Source: Rhizobium leguminosarum (lineage in GTDB: Bacteria; Pseudomonadota; Alphaproteobacteria; Rhizobiales; Rhizobiaceae). Taken from it: 64,000 nucleotides of DNA. The notes under the pieces are model-generated. The model was not told the DNA's origin, did not search any database, and saw nothing but the letters and a program-made list of their open reading frames with translations. Position 1 is the first letter of the stretch; each line of letters begins with the position of its first letter. Location: the NCBI RefSeq assembly GCF_001652265.1, contig NZ_LWBS01000220.1:1-64000 (forward strand), in the 5' to 3' direction. Below are positions 48,837 to 58,986 of the stretch, one piece after another. The position numbers and the translations under genes are program-made.

Positions 48837-49742
48837 CTAGCTGTTGCTGAAATAGGCGCGCATCCGGGCAAGCCGCGTCAGCCCGCCGATCTGCTTTCCC
48901 ACATGCGAGAGGAAGCCCGCCACTCGGTCCGTCATCGACGGTTGCCTGCAGAAAGACGCCCAGGGTGTGTTGCGAAGATCTTCGGCATAATGATTGGCCA
49001 TCCGCCGGTGCACCCAGGGCACGGTGGCCTGCCACGGCTTTTTCCGGCCGGTGAAATGAAAGATGGCCGGCCGATCGACGAAAGGCAGCAGGCCCGTCTG
49101 TGTATTCCAGCGCGGATCGAGCACCAGCCAGTCGCGGTCGAAGGTGACGTTCAGCGCATCCTGGTCGTTATTCTCGAACAGATGCGACCGCTCCTCGAAG
49201 ATTTCCCGGGTCCTGGCGAAAAGCCCCCTCGCCCGGCAGACGGACCAGTCGAATAGCAGTACGCCGGCATTGAAGTAGCGGCCGCCTTGGCCCATGCCGA
49301 TCTTGCGCTGCCGCGCCCCGGCCTTCTCGGGAAAGGCCATGACATAGTCGTCGACCGCGGCAAGCGCTTTGCCCTGCAGATCCATGGCGAAGAGTTCGTC
49401 GACCGGCGCAACCGCAAGCACATCGGCATCGAGATAGAGCAGCCGCTCTACATGATCGGGAATGTGCAGATCCATGTAGAGGCGCGCCAGCGTCGCCCCC
49501 GACCAGCGACCCCGCGCCTGCAGCGCCGCATCCGGCGTATTGTAGGGCAGCACCCTGATCGCCATGCCGTGCAGTCGCGCGAAATTTCCGACCTTGGCGA
49601 TTTCGTTCGGCTTGAGGTCGATGCCGAGAAGCAGGAACTCAACAGTGGAACCTGAGAGATTGCGCTTGACGGAAAGCAGGGTGCAGCAGGCGGCCGGCAG
49701 CATATTGACATCCGAACAGACGATCACGGCACTCTGCTGCAA
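48837..49742 (-). CDS. GT8 family glycosyltransferase
   Basis: A 301-aa retaining glycosyltransferase of the GT8 (LgtC/WaaJ-like) type. Motifs in order: VIVCSDVNMLPAACCTLLSV, the DxD motif RLLYLDADVLAVAPVDELF, FNAGVLLFDW, ENNDQDALNVTF and the C-terminal HFTGRKKPW. It probably transfers galactose or glucose to a lipopolysaccharide or capsule acceptor. I chose the TTG at 49742 because a perfect GGGAGG lies 8 nt upstream; a longer frame starts at another TTG (49766) without one. First gene of the three-gene glycan cluster. Confidence 0.87.
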   Translation of the reverse strand: MQQSAVIVCSDVNMLPAACCTLLSVKRNLSGSTVEFLLLGIDLKPNEIAKVGNFARLHGMAIRVLPYNTPDAALQARGRWSGATLARLYMDLHIPDHVERLLYLDADVLAVAPVDELFAMDLQGKALAAVDDYVMAFPEKAGARQRKIGMGQGGRYFNAGVLLFDWSVCRARGLFARTREIFEERSHLFENNDQDALNVTFDRDWLVLDPRWNTQTGLLPFVDRPAIFHFTGRKKPWQATVPWVHRRMANHYAEDLRNTPWASFCRQPSMTDRVAGFLSHVGKQIGGLTRLARMRAYFSNS

Positions 49743-49924
49743 AATCCCGGCCTCCCGAAGCGGCAACTTAAACTTGATGCCGGATATCTATTTGGTTTGA
49801 TGCCAACCCGCAACCGCAGATCACCCGCCGGACCGTCGCTCTGCGTCACGTTTTGAATCGGATTTCAACGACTTGCGAGGCAAAGCGGATTCAGATGAGG
49901 AGCATATTGAATCGGAACGTGAAC

Positions 49925-50311
49925 TTAGAGCCGCAGCGCCAATGGATGATCGACGAGCAGCCGGTCGACTGTCGCAAGCTGCAGCCCCTCGACCTTGCAT
50001 TGCGCAAGCAGCAAGCGATCGAAGGGATCGCGCGTCTCCGGCTCGGGGTCGGCGGCGGTGATGACGTGCGCGATATCGATGGGCAGGATCGTCAGCCCGG
50101 TCTCCCCGAGATAAACGGGAATGGTCTCGAGGGGCAATCCGGGCTGCAATTTTCCAAGCCTTGTCTTGATGGCAATTTCCCAGAGGCTGGCGACGCTGAC
50201 GAAACCGATGGCGGCACCGTCCGAAAGCACCTGCTCGACACGCGGAAAACGCTCCGCCAGTTTCTTCTGGGCAATTGCAATCACCATGTGCGTGTCAAGC
50301 AGCAGACGCAT
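49925..50311 (-). CDS. vapC: VapC-type PIN domain toxin
   Basis: A 128-aa PIN-domain ribonuclease. Acidic residues of the active site are seen in MRLLLDTHMVIAIA, in VASLWEIAIKTRLGKL and in DPFDRLLLAQCKVEGLQLAT. Toxins of this branch (YdaT/PIN_Sll0205-like) pair with Phd/YefM antitoxins, as here. The antitoxin stop and a GTG start overlap as GTGA; the ATG used is two nt further on. Second gene of the toxin-antitoxin operon. Confidence 0.9.
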   Translation of the reverse strand: MRLLLDTHMVIAIAQKKLAERFPRVEQVLSDGAAIGFVSVASLWEIAIKTRLGKLQPGLPLETIPVYLGETGLTILPIDIAHVITAADPEPETRDPFDRLLLAQCKVEGLQLATVDRLLVDHPLALRL

Positions 50312-50313
50312 GA

Positions 50314-50574
50314 TCACGGCAGCGGCTTGAGAAGAAAATCTTCCGGCAAAGGATCGTCGAAGTCGTCGGCGATATACATCTCCGTGCGCGTGATACCCTT
50401 GGAACGAAGATAGGCTTCGCCAGCTTCCAGGTTCAAACCGCCGCGTTTTTGATGCGGCACGAGATCGAACACCGGCCGGCCATTGCGTGTCACGACAATG
50501 GTTTCACCTTCCTCGACCTCACGGGCGAGTTCGGTCAGGCGGTTCTTCGCATCACGGATCGAAACGGTCTTCAT
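50314..50574 (-). CDS. Phd/YefM-family antitoxin
   Basis: An 86-aa antitoxin. The DNA-binding N-terminal half has the family pattern TVSIRDAKNRLTELAREVEE then GETIVVTRNGRPVFDLVPH. The C-terminal half (about residues 50-86) is acidic and hydrophobic and should wrap the toxin. It precedes the PIN toxin with overlapping stop and start codons. A perfect palindrome at 50583-50604 overlaps the promoter region, giving the usual autoregulation. Confidence 0.9.
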   Translation of the reverse strand: MKTVSIRDAKNRLTELAREVEEGETIVVTRNGRPVFDLVPHQKRGGLNLEAGEAYLRSKGITRTEMYIADDFDDPLPEDFLLKPLP

Positions 50575-50582
50575 GAAGGCAA

Positions 50583-50604
50583 ATGTAGCTACATGCAGCT
50601 ACAT
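50583..50604. promoter_or_regulatory. palindromic operator of the toxin-antitoxin operon
   Basis: ATGTAGCT (50583-50590) and AGCTACAT (50597-50604) are perfect 8-bp arms around a 6-nt centre, only 9 nt upstream of the antitoxin start codon. The size and place fit an operator bound by the antitoxin dimer. Confidence 0.75.
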
Positions 50605-50627
50605 CGTCAACGTCGGTGCCAAGAAAA

Positions 50628-50653
50628 AGGCCCGCCGTCGCCAGCAGGCCTTC
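50628..50653 (-). terminator. probable terminator of the aminotransferase gene
   Basis: On the minus strand AAGGCC and, after an internal stem with one mismatch, GGGCCTTTTTC form a hairpin ending in a T-run, about 23 nt past the stop codon at 50676. Confidence 0.55.
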
Positions 50654-50675
50654 GATTGGTGTTTTTGAGAACCGC

Positions 50676-52261
<1,586 letters not shown>

Positions 52262-54649
52262 ATGTTTCTGGAAGATGAGTTTGCCATCAGGCGCATTAGT
52301 GCGCGCCGACTTTCCGCTTCAGTCCTTGTTGCCGTCACCGCCTTTGCCGCCTGCACCGCCGCGATGCTGGGACTTGCCTCGATCGCCCGCGCTGCCGAGA
52401 CGCCGCAGGCATCAGCCCAGCTCGCAGCGCTTGTCCGACCGAACGACGTCAACAGCGGCTCGCTGCTCTTTCCGTCGAAGGAGCCGGGCTTCTATGTCGA
52501 AGCGCCCCGGCTGAAGAGTGATGTCGCCATCGATGTCTCCGGCCCGATCGCCAGGGTGAAGGTGACGCAGCGCTTTGAGAACCCGAGCCAGGGCTGGGTC
52601 GAGGGCACCTACGTTTTCCCGTTGCCGGATAATTCCGCCGTCGACGCGCTGAAAATGCAGATCGGCGAACGTTTCATCGAAGGCCAGATCAAGCCTCGCC
52701 AGGAAGCCCGTGAGATCTACGAGCAGGCCAAGGCCGAGGGCAAGAAGACGGCGTTGCTCGAACAGCAGCGGCCGAACATCTTCACCAACCAGGTCGCCAA
52801 TATCGGTCCCGGCGAAACCATCGTCGTCCAGATCGAATACCAGCAGACGATCCACCAGTCGGGCGGCGAGTTCTCGCTGCGCTTCCCGATGGTCGTCGCC
52901 CCGCGCTACAATCCGGCGCCGATCGTCCAGACCGTCGAGTTCAACAACGGCGCCGGTTTTGCCACGCCGCGCGACCCGGTGGAAAACTGGGACAAGATCG
53001 AAGCCCCCGCGCTTGATCCGCGTGAGAACGCAAGGATCAATCCGGTTTCGCTGACCGTAGACCTCAAGGCCGGTTTCCCGCTCGGCGACGTCAAATCTTC
53101 CTTCCACGCGGTCGATATCAGGCAGGACGGCGACCAGGCGAGGACGATCAGCCTGAAGGCGGACACCGTTCCCGCCGACAAGGATTTCGAGCTCACCTGG
53201 AAGGCCGCTCCCGGCAAGATGCCGAGTGCCGGCCTCTTCCGCGAAGTGATTGATGGTAAGACCTATCTGCTCGCCTTCGTCACCCCGCCCACGGCCCCAG
53301 ATACGGCAGCGCCGCCGGCAAAACGCGAGGTGGTCTTCGTCATCGACAATTCGGGCTCCATGTCCGGCCCGTCGATCGAGCAGGCAAGGCAGAGCCTGGC
53401 GCTTGCCATCTCCAAGCTGAACCCCGCAGACCGCTTCAACGTCATCCGTTTCGACGATACGATGACCGATTATTTCAAGGGTCTCGTCGCAGCCACCCCT
53501 GACAATCGCGAAAAGGCGATCGCCTATGTCAGAGGCCTGACCGCTGACGGCGGCACGGAAATGCTGCCTGCCTTGCAGGCTGCGCTGCGTCACCAAGGAC
53601 CGGTCGCAAGCGGAGCGCTGCGCCAGGTCGTATTCCTGACGGATGGTGCGATCGGCAACGAACAGCAGCTTTTTGAGGAAATCACCGCGAACCGAGCCGA
53701 TGCCCGCGTCTTCACCGTCGGCATCGGCTCGGCACCGAACACCTATTTCATGACCAAGGCCGCCGAAGTCGGCCGCGGCACCTTTACGGCGATCGGCTCG
53801 ACCGATCAGGTGGCGAGCCGCATGGGCGAGCTTTTCGCCAAGCTGCAGAACCCAGCCATGACCGATATCACTGCCACCTTCGAAGGCATCGCAGCCGAGG
53901 ATATCACGCCGAACCCTATGCCGGACCTCTATAGCGGCGAGCCTGTCGTGCTGACCGCGCAGCTGCCTGACGATAAGCCCGCCGGCAAGCTGCAGATCAT
54001 CGGCAAGACAGGCGACCAGCCCTGGCGCGTCGAGATGAATATCGCCAATGCCGCCAATGGCAACGGCATTTCCAAGCTCTGGGCGCGGCGCAAGATCGAC
54101 GATTTCGAGGCGCGCGCCTATGAACGTAAGGATCCGGCCGCGCTCGACAAGGATATCGAGACCGTGGCGCTCGCCCATCACCTCGTCTCCCGCGTCACCA
54201 GCCTGGTCGCCGTCGACGTCACCCCGTCTCGCCCGGTCGATCAGCCGCTCGGCTCAACCAAGCTGCCGCTCAACCTGCCGGAAGGGTGGGATTTTGATAA
54301 GGTCCTCGGCGAAAACCCCGCCCCTCTTGGCGGTACGGAGCGCCATGGATCGGCTACGCCGACAGGAAACGTCGGACCGGAGCAGGCTGCGGCCGAAACA
54401 CAGGAGCTCGCCGCGTCGCCTGAGATCGCAAACATGATGGCCGCAGCCCCGACCGCCAAGGCGGCCACCATGATCGCGCAAAAAAGCACGACCGTGAACC
54501 TGCCGCAGACGGCGACGCGCGCCGACGAGCAGATCATCCGCGGGCTGACCCTGCTGCTCGTGGCGCTGACGGCGGCAAGCGGGCTTGCCGTGTGGCGGCG
54601 ACGCCTCAAGGGCATTATTGCGGTCGGGGTCAAGCGAAATGGTCTCTAG
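52262..54649 (+). CDS. sortase-anchored VIT/VWA domain surface protein
   Basis: A 795-aa exported protein: signal sequence with ASVLVAVTAFAACTAAML and a cleavage region near SIARAAE; a VIT domain (about residues 75-200, with RVKVTQRFENPSQGWVEG, YVFPLPDNSAV and KPRQEAREIYEQAKAEGKKT); and a von Willebrand A domain with the MIDAS motif FVIDNSGSMSGPS near residue 365. The C-terminus is a sorting signal: LPQTA about 49 residues from the end, a membrane helix (GLTLLLVALTAASGLAVW) and RRRLK. This is the layout of the proteobacterial sortase target family TIGR03788. ATG 52262 has GAGGG 7 nt upstream. The sortase gene overlaps its 3' end. Confidence 0.92.
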   Translation: MFLEDEFAIRRISARRLSASVLVAVTAFAACTAAMLGLASIARAAETPQASAQLAALVRPNDVNSGSLLFPSKEPGFYVEAPRLKSDVAIDVSGPIARVKVTQRFENPSQGWVEGTYVFPLPDNSAVDALKMQIGERFIEGQIKPRQEAREIYEQAKAEGKKTALLEQQRPNIFTNQVANIGPGETIVVQIEYQQTIHQSGGEFSLRFPMVVAPRYNPAPIVQTVEFNNGAGFATPRDPVENWDKIEAPALDPRENARINPVSLTVDLKAGFPLGDVKSSFHAVDIRQDGDQARTISLKADTVPADKDFELTWKAAPGKMPSAGLFREVIDGKTYLLAFVTPPTAPDTAAPPAKREVVFVIDNSGSMSGPSIEQARQSLALAISKLNPADRFNVIRFDDTMTDYFKGLVAATPDNREKAIAYVRGLTADGGTEMLPALQAALRHQGPVASGALRQVVFLTDGAIGNEQQLFEEITANRADARVFTVGIGSAPNTYFMTKAAEVGRGTFTAIGSTDQVASRMGELFAKLQNPAMTDITATFEGIAAEDITPNPMPDLYSGEPVVLTAQLPDDKPAGKLQIIGKTGDQPWRVEMNIANAANGNGISKLWARRKIDDFEARAYERKDPAALDKDIETVALAHHLVSRVTSLVAVDVTPSRPVDQPLGSTKLPLNLPEGWDFDKVLGENPAPLGGTERHGSATPTGNVGPEQAAAETQELAASPEIANMMAAAPTAKAATMIAQKSTTVNLPQTATRADEQIIRGLTLLLVALTAASGLAVWRRRLKGIIAVGVKRNGL

Positions 54650-55358
54650 GCTCTCCGCAAGCCAGAATGAGGAAGCGGCCGAATTCGAACCGCTTCCGAC
54701 CTATCTGGAACTCGCCATGGCCGCCGCCACGGCCTATGATCGGCCGAAGATGCGCCAGAAGAAGGGTTTCTTCCTCTGGCGCCTTTCCTCGATCGAAAAA
54801 GCAATTGCCTTTGCCATCGCCGGCCTTGCCCTCTATGGCCTGGCGCTGATCGGCGACGGCTTCCTGCTGAAGGCGAAGGCAGAGCTTTCCCAGGTTCTGC
54901 TGAAACGCGCCTTCGCTGCCGAATTGCGGGGCGAAGAGACAAAACCCTGGCCCTGGGCGGATTTTACCACCGAGGCCAAGGTGCGCGCCCCGCGCCTCGG
55001 CAAGGAGGCGATCGTGCTCTCCGGCGCCTCCGGCGAGGCTCTCGCCTTCGGTCCGGCCTGGCTCGCCAACACGCCGCAACCGGGCGAGGAAGGCACCTCC
55101 GTCATCGCCGCCCATCGCGACACGCACTTCCGCTGGCTGCAATATATAAGGCCCGGCGATACGATCGAGGTCACTCGCCGCGACGGCAAACTATTGACCT
55201 TCAAGGCCGGCGAGGGCCGCATCGCCCCGTGGGATGCCAACGGCATCGATCCCTCCTCCGATGGCCGCCGCCTGGTGCTGACCACCTGCTGGCCCTTCAA
55301 TGCCACCGAACGCGGGCCGCTGCGCTACATCCTTGAGGCAGAATTGGTCGACGGGTAG
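54639..55358 (+). CDS. class GN (Gram-negative) sortase
   Basis: A 239-aa transpeptidase with one N-terminal membrane helix (about residues 52-72) and a sortase beta-barrel. The catalytic His159 is in SVIAAHRDTHF, Cys217 in LVLTTCWPF and the Arg in ERGPLRYILEAEL. Sortases cut their substrate at LPxT/A and join it to a cell-envelope nucleophile. The gene starts inside the last codons of the LPQTA-bearing substrate gene (11-nt overlap), so enzyme and substrate are co-expressed as a dedicated pair. The acceptor in this Gram-negative envelope is unknown. Confidence 0.93.
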   Translation: MVSRLSASQNEEAAEFEPLPTYLELAMAAATAYDRPKMRQKKGFFLWRLSSIEKAIAFAIAGLALYGLALIGDGFLLKAKAELSQVLLKRAFAAELRGEETKPWPWADFTTEAKVRAPRLGKEAIVLSGASGEALAFGPAWLANTPQPGEEGTSVIAAHRDTHFRWLQYIRPGDTIEVTRRDGKLLTFKAGEGRIAPWDANGIDPSSDGRRLVLTTCWPFNATERGPLRYILEAELVDG

Positions 55359-55396
55359 AGCGCCGTGCGTCCTCTTGGACGCACATAGGACGCTCT
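55358..55396 (+). repeat. RIME-like palindromic repeat, half copy (family A)
   Basis: AGCGCCGTGCGTCC, a 4-nt loop and GGACGCACATAGGACGCT form the first palindrome of family A (stem 55365-55372 with 55377-55384). It begins at the last base of the sortase stop codon. Confidence 0.7.
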
Positions 55397-55528
55397 GCTT
55401 CTTCTGAAGATCGTGGGCGACGGGCTCGGTTCAACCGGTAAACACAAAGCCGTTATTGCAGGTCGAATGAGTTGAAGCCCTCCCCTGCACGCTCCACGTT
55501 CAGCCTGGAGAGACCACAGGGAAGCAAG

Positions 55529-56671
55529 ATGAAGAGAATATCCGCCTTCCATTTCGCCACAGCGCTGGTTCTGTTCGGCACCGTATCGGCAGATGCAGCC
55601 GACACCATCAAAACGCAGGATCTCGCGGTGCGGGTCGACAAGCTCGCCGACGACCTCGAACATCCCTGGGCAGTCGAGGTCTTGCCCGACGGGGCCTACC
55701 TCGTCACCGAGCGGCCTGGCCGCATGCGCATCGTCCGCGACGGCAAGGTTTCAGACCCGATCGGCGGTGTGCCCAAGGTCAGCGCCCGTGGCCAGGGAGG
55801 CCTGATGGACGTGGCGCTCGCTCCGGACTTTGCGACATCCAGAAAGCTCTATTTCACCGCCGCGATCGCCAACAGCCAGGGCTCCGGCACCGAGGCCTTC
55901 AGCGCCACGCTTTCAACTGACGAAAAGACGCTCCATGCCGTGACGCCTGTTTTCTCCATGCGGCGCTTCACGTCAGGCAACATCCAGTACGGTTCGCGCA
56001 TCGCGATTGCCCGTGACGGTTCGCTGTTCATCAGCGTCGGCGACCGTGGCGACCGCGACCGCTCGCAAGACTGGCAGGACGATGCCGGCTCGATCATCCA
56101 CATCAATGCCGACGGTAGCATCCCTGCCGACAATCCGTTCAAAGACGGCGGCAAGGCGCTGCCGGAAATCTGGTCGAAAGGCCACCGCAACCCGCAGGGC
56201 ATCACCTTCGACGCCAAGGATGGCAAGCTCTATACCGTCGAGCACGGCGCGCGCGGCGGCGACGAGATCAACCAGCCCGAGGCCGGCAAGAATTACGGCT
56301 GGCCGATCATCACCTATGGCCGCGACTATTCGGGCGCCGAGATCGGCGAAGGCACCGCCAAGGAAGGGCTGGAACAGCCGCTGCATTATTGGGATCCTTC
56401 GATCGCGCCCGGCGCGCTCGCCGTCTATCGCGGCGCCATGTTTCCCGAATGGGACGGCAATTTCCTCGTCGCGGCGCTGAAGTTCCAGCTGCTCTCGCGC
56501 ATGCAGCGTGACGAAACCGGCGCCTTCGTTGCCGAAGAGCGCCTGTTCGAGGGCGAATACGGCCGCATCCGCGACGTTGTCATCGCACCCGACGGTGCGC
56601 TGCTGATGGTGACGGACGAGGATAACGGCGCGCTGCTCAGGGTCTCAAGAGCGCAAGCCCGTAACGGCTGA
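55529..56671 (+). CDS. PQQ-dependent soluble aldose/sugar dehydrogenase
   Basis: A 380-aa periplasmic protein with a signal peptide (KRISAFHFATALVLFGTVSADA) and a six-bladed propeller of the GSDH/YliI (Asd) type. Family motifs: HPWAVEVLPDGAYLVTERPG at the first blade, GQGGLMDVALAPDF, KGHRNPQGITFDAKDGKLYT and EHGARGGDEIN, which surround the PQQ and calcium site. It oxidises aldoses in the periplasm when PQQ is available; pqq genes are not in the window. The ATG at 55529 has AGGGAAG upstream. It is downstream of the sortase gene, but a repeat lies between. Confidence 0.9.
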   Translation: MKRISAFHFATALVLFGTVSADAADTIKTQDLAVRVDKLADDLEHPWAVEVLPDGAYLVTERPGRMRIVRDGKVSDPIGGVPKVSARGQGGLMDVALAPDFATSRKLYFTAAIANSQGSGTEAFSATLSTDEKTLHAVTPVFSMRRFTSGNIQYGSRIAIARDGSLFISVGDRGDRDRSQDWQDDAGSIIHINADGSIPADNPFKDGGKALPEIWSKGHRNPQGITFDAKDGKLYTVEHGARGGDEINQPEAGKNYGWPIITYGRDYSGAEIGEGTAKEGLEQPLHYWDPSIAPGALAVYRGAMFPEWDGNFLVAALKFQLLSRMQRDETGAFVAEERLFEGEYGRIRDVVIAPDGALLMVTDEDNGALLRVSRAQARNG

Positions 56672-56674
56672 GGA

Positions 56675-57145
56675 TCACAACGCGCCGCGCAGCTCCTTGC
56701 GGATGACGAACTTCAGCCCGGACCAGATCTCGTCGACTGCGCAGACCTTGACGTCGACCAGACCGGTTGGGAGCAGAACCTCCCGCAGTACGTCCTCCGT
56801 GATGTCGGTCGGCACGCGTGAACTCTTCTTCGGCCAGGATATCCAGACCATGCCGTCCCGCCTCAAGACACGGAAAAGCGCAGGCGCAACAGCCTCCAGC
56901 GCCGGCCGTTCGGTCGTAAACAGATGCACATAGTCAAACGCACGCCGAGGCGTCTCGGGAAGCACGCGGACGACCGAAGCAAAACCGTCGAAGCCATTGA
57001 TGTCACCAATCGCTTCCGGAATGCCGAGAAGAGCGGCGGTCTGCCCGTGTGCCAGGCCGAGTTTCCTGACAAGCGGCGTGCCGGAATAACCTGCCGTCCT
57101 AGGCGCCGCCGCATCGCCGGCCGGCTTCCGTTCCTTGTGTCGCAT
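56675..57145 (-). CDS. DUF3052 family protein
   Basis: A 156-aa soluble protein of the DUF3052 family: TAGYSGTPLVRKLGLAHGQT at the start, then VHLFTTERPALEAVAPALFR, the central DGMVWISWPKKSSRVPTDIT block and the end VDEIWSGLKFVIRKELR. No enzymatic activity is known. I chose the ATG at 57145 because CGGAG lies 8 nt upstream. It converges on the sugar dehydrogenase (3-nt gap) and diverges from the EamA transporter. Confidence 0.82.
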   Translation of the reverse strand: MRHKERKPAGDAAAPRTAGYSGTPLVRKLGLAHGQTAALLGIPEAIGDINGFDGFASVVRVLPETPRRAFDYVHLFTTERPALEAVAPALFRVLRRDGMVWISWPKKSSRVPTDITEDVLREVLLPTGLVDVKVCAVDEIWSGLKFVIRKELRGAL

Positions 57146-57245
57146 GCATTCATCTCCGTCAACCGACACGAAGTCTTCACCCTTGCCGAAAGGAAACGCA
57201 ACTGCTAACCGCTTGGGCACATCTCCCTTCCCCATTGAGGACGAC

Positions 57246-58136
57246 ATGACGCGCGTTCAGGCGAACCTCCTCCTATTGCTTGCAGCCGCCATCTGGGGCG
57301 GCGGCTTCGTCGCGCAGTCGACGGCGATGAAGGCGATCGGCCCCTTCTGGTTCATCGGCCTGCGCTTTGCCGTCGCCACCCTGGCCGTGCTGCCTTTTGT
57401 CCTTTTTGAAGCGCGCAAGGCAACGGAGAAGACAAGCGCGCGCCATGCCAGGCTCTACATCCTGATCGGCCTTGCCCTTTTCGGCGGTGCAGCCACGCAG
57501 CAGGTCGGACTGCAGACGACGACGGTGACGAATTCCAGCTTCATCACCGGCCTCTACGTCGTTTTCGTGCCGCTGATCGCCGTGTTCTTCCTGCGCCGTG
57601 CTCCGCATTGGATCATCTGGCCGGGCGCGCTGATGGCGATCACCGGCATTTACCTCCTGTCCGGCGGCCATCTCTCGGCGATGGCGCCTGGCGATCTGCT
57701 GACCGTCGTCTGCGCCGTCTTCTGGGCGATCCAGATCACCCTTGCCGGCACGACCGTTACGGAGACCGGAAGGCCGCTCGCGCTCTCCGCCGTGCAATTC
57801 GCCGTCACCGCGGTCTGTGCGCTGGCCGTTGCCGCAGCCGTCGAACCGGTCAGCCTTTCGGCGATACAGGCCGCGGCGCCGGAGATCCTTTATGTCGGTA
57901 TCTTCTCCTCCGGCGTGGCTTTCGTGCTGCAGGTGATCGGCCAGCGCTACACGACGCCCTCGCAGGCAGCGATCTTTCTTTCTTCCGAAGCACTCTTCGG
58001 TGCCTCACTTGCAGCCCTGCTGCTCGGCGAAACGATGCCGGCAACAGGTTATGCAGGTTGCGCGCTAATGTTTATCGCTATGCTTGTGGTCGAGCTCGTG
58101 CCTGGGTTCACCCGGCGGCGCCTGCCAGCCGCGTGA
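57246..58136 (+). CDS. EamA/DMT family transporter
   Basis: A 296-aa membrane protein with ten predicted helices in two EamA repeats. The first has LLLLAAAIWGGGFVAQSTAM and PFWFIGLRFAVATLAVLP; the second begins with PGDLLTVVCAVFWAIQITLA and ends with LLLGETMPATGYAGCALMF. Family members export amino acids, metabolites or drugs. GAGGA lies 5 nt upstream of the ATG. Confidence 0.88.
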   Translation: MTRVQANLLLLLAAAIWGGGFVAQSTAMKAIGPFWFIGLRFAVATLAVLPFVLFEARKATEKTSARHARLYILIGLALFGGAATQQVGLQTTTVTNSSFITGLYVVFVPLIAVFFLRRAPHWIIWPGALMAITGIYLLSGGHLSAMAPGDLLTVVCAVFWAIQITLAGTTVTETGRPLALSAVQFAVTAVCALAVAAAVEPVSLSAIQAAAPEILYVGIFSSGVAFVLQVIGQRYTTPSQAAIFLSSEALFGASLAALLLGETMPATGYAGCALMFIAMLVVELVPGFTRRRLPAA

Positions 58137-58623
58137 ACACGTGTCCAAATTTGGGCTAGTCACGCATCGGAAAAAAAATTCATCTGCCGCAAGAGACGCG
58201 TTTACGTTGCATTTTTGGGAAAATCTGCCCGGAACTTATATTGCAGACGATATAAAACATTAATCATTCCCTATCAGCGAAGGAAATTTTGCGTTTTTGC
58301 GCAAATTGGAGATCGACAGGGGTGTGCCCGGAACGACACGTTAAAAAACTTTTGCTTGCCAAAATCCTTTAAACGCAGCACTCTCAGCGCGTTCGGGCAT
58401 TTTGCGAGCATGGGAAGTCCTTAAGTATTTGCGCGCCGGGAACGCTAATATTCCGGTCAGCCGGTTCCGAAAATGGCGGGCGAAAGTCCTGCCTGGAACA
58501 GGCCGAGGTAGAGGGGACCTTTTTCTCAAATTTCAAGAATTGCCTGCCAACGCCTCCCCGCAAGGAGGCAATGCTATGATGCTGCCCGTGTGGATGGCGG
58601 GCGGAGAGAAAAGGACCTGACGC
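58137..58623. other. 487-bp region upstream of the cold-shock gene
   Basis: It contains a perfect small hairpin GCCTG/CAGGC at 58491-58503, a GCCTCC/GGAGGC hairpin at 58552-58569 just before the coding region, and an A/T-rich stretch at 58230-58280. These would lie in a long 5' untranslated leader of the cold-shock mRNA. No reading frame was accepted. Confidence 0.5.
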
Positions 58624-58839
58624 ATGGCAGAGACTGGCACTGTAAAATTCTTCAATACCGACAAAGGCTTCGGCTTCATCAAGCCGGACCGGGGCGGCGC
58701 CGATATCTTCGTTCACATTTCTGCCGTTCAGGCCTCTGGCCTGGCCGGTCTGACGGAAAACCAGAAGGTAAGCTTCGACACGGAGCCGGATCGCCGCGGC
58801 AAGGGCCCGAAGGCCGTCAATCTGCAGATTGCGGGCTGA
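58624..58839 (+). CDS. cspA: cold-shock protein (CspA family)
   Basis: A 71-aa single-domain RNA chaperone. RNP1 (KGFGFIKPDRG) and RNP2 (DIFVHIS) are intact, and the length is normal for CspA. It binds single-stranded RNA and DNA and prevents misfolding during cold or growth changes. A long structured leader lies upstream and an intrinsic terminator downstream. The paralogue number in the family cannot be decided from one gene. Confidence 0.95.
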   Translation: MAETGTVKFFNTDKGFGFIKPDRGGADIFVHISAVQASGLAGLTENQKVSFDTEPDRRGKGPKAVNLQIAG

Positions 58840-58871
58840 ACCCTTAACAAGGCTGGCGAGTTCGAGTTGAA

Positions 58872-58895
58872 GCCCGGCAGCAATGCCGGGTTTTG
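58872..58895 (+). terminator. terminator of cspA
   Basis: CCCGGC (58873-58878) and GCCGGG (58885-58890) with a 6-nt loop, followed by TTTTG, about 33 nt after the stop. Confidence 0.8.
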
Positions 58896-58986
58896 TCGTT
58901 CAGCCTTCGTTCAGCTACAAATCTCTACGACTGTGACCATCGAGAAAGGGACCGGCGTTCGGTTCCCGGGATTAGGATTTGCGCTT

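Noticed and set aside
52412..54181. 589-codon minus-strand frame inside the VIT/VWA gene
   Set aside because: Antisense to a gene with clear domains; Arg- and Gly-rich composition typical of shadows.
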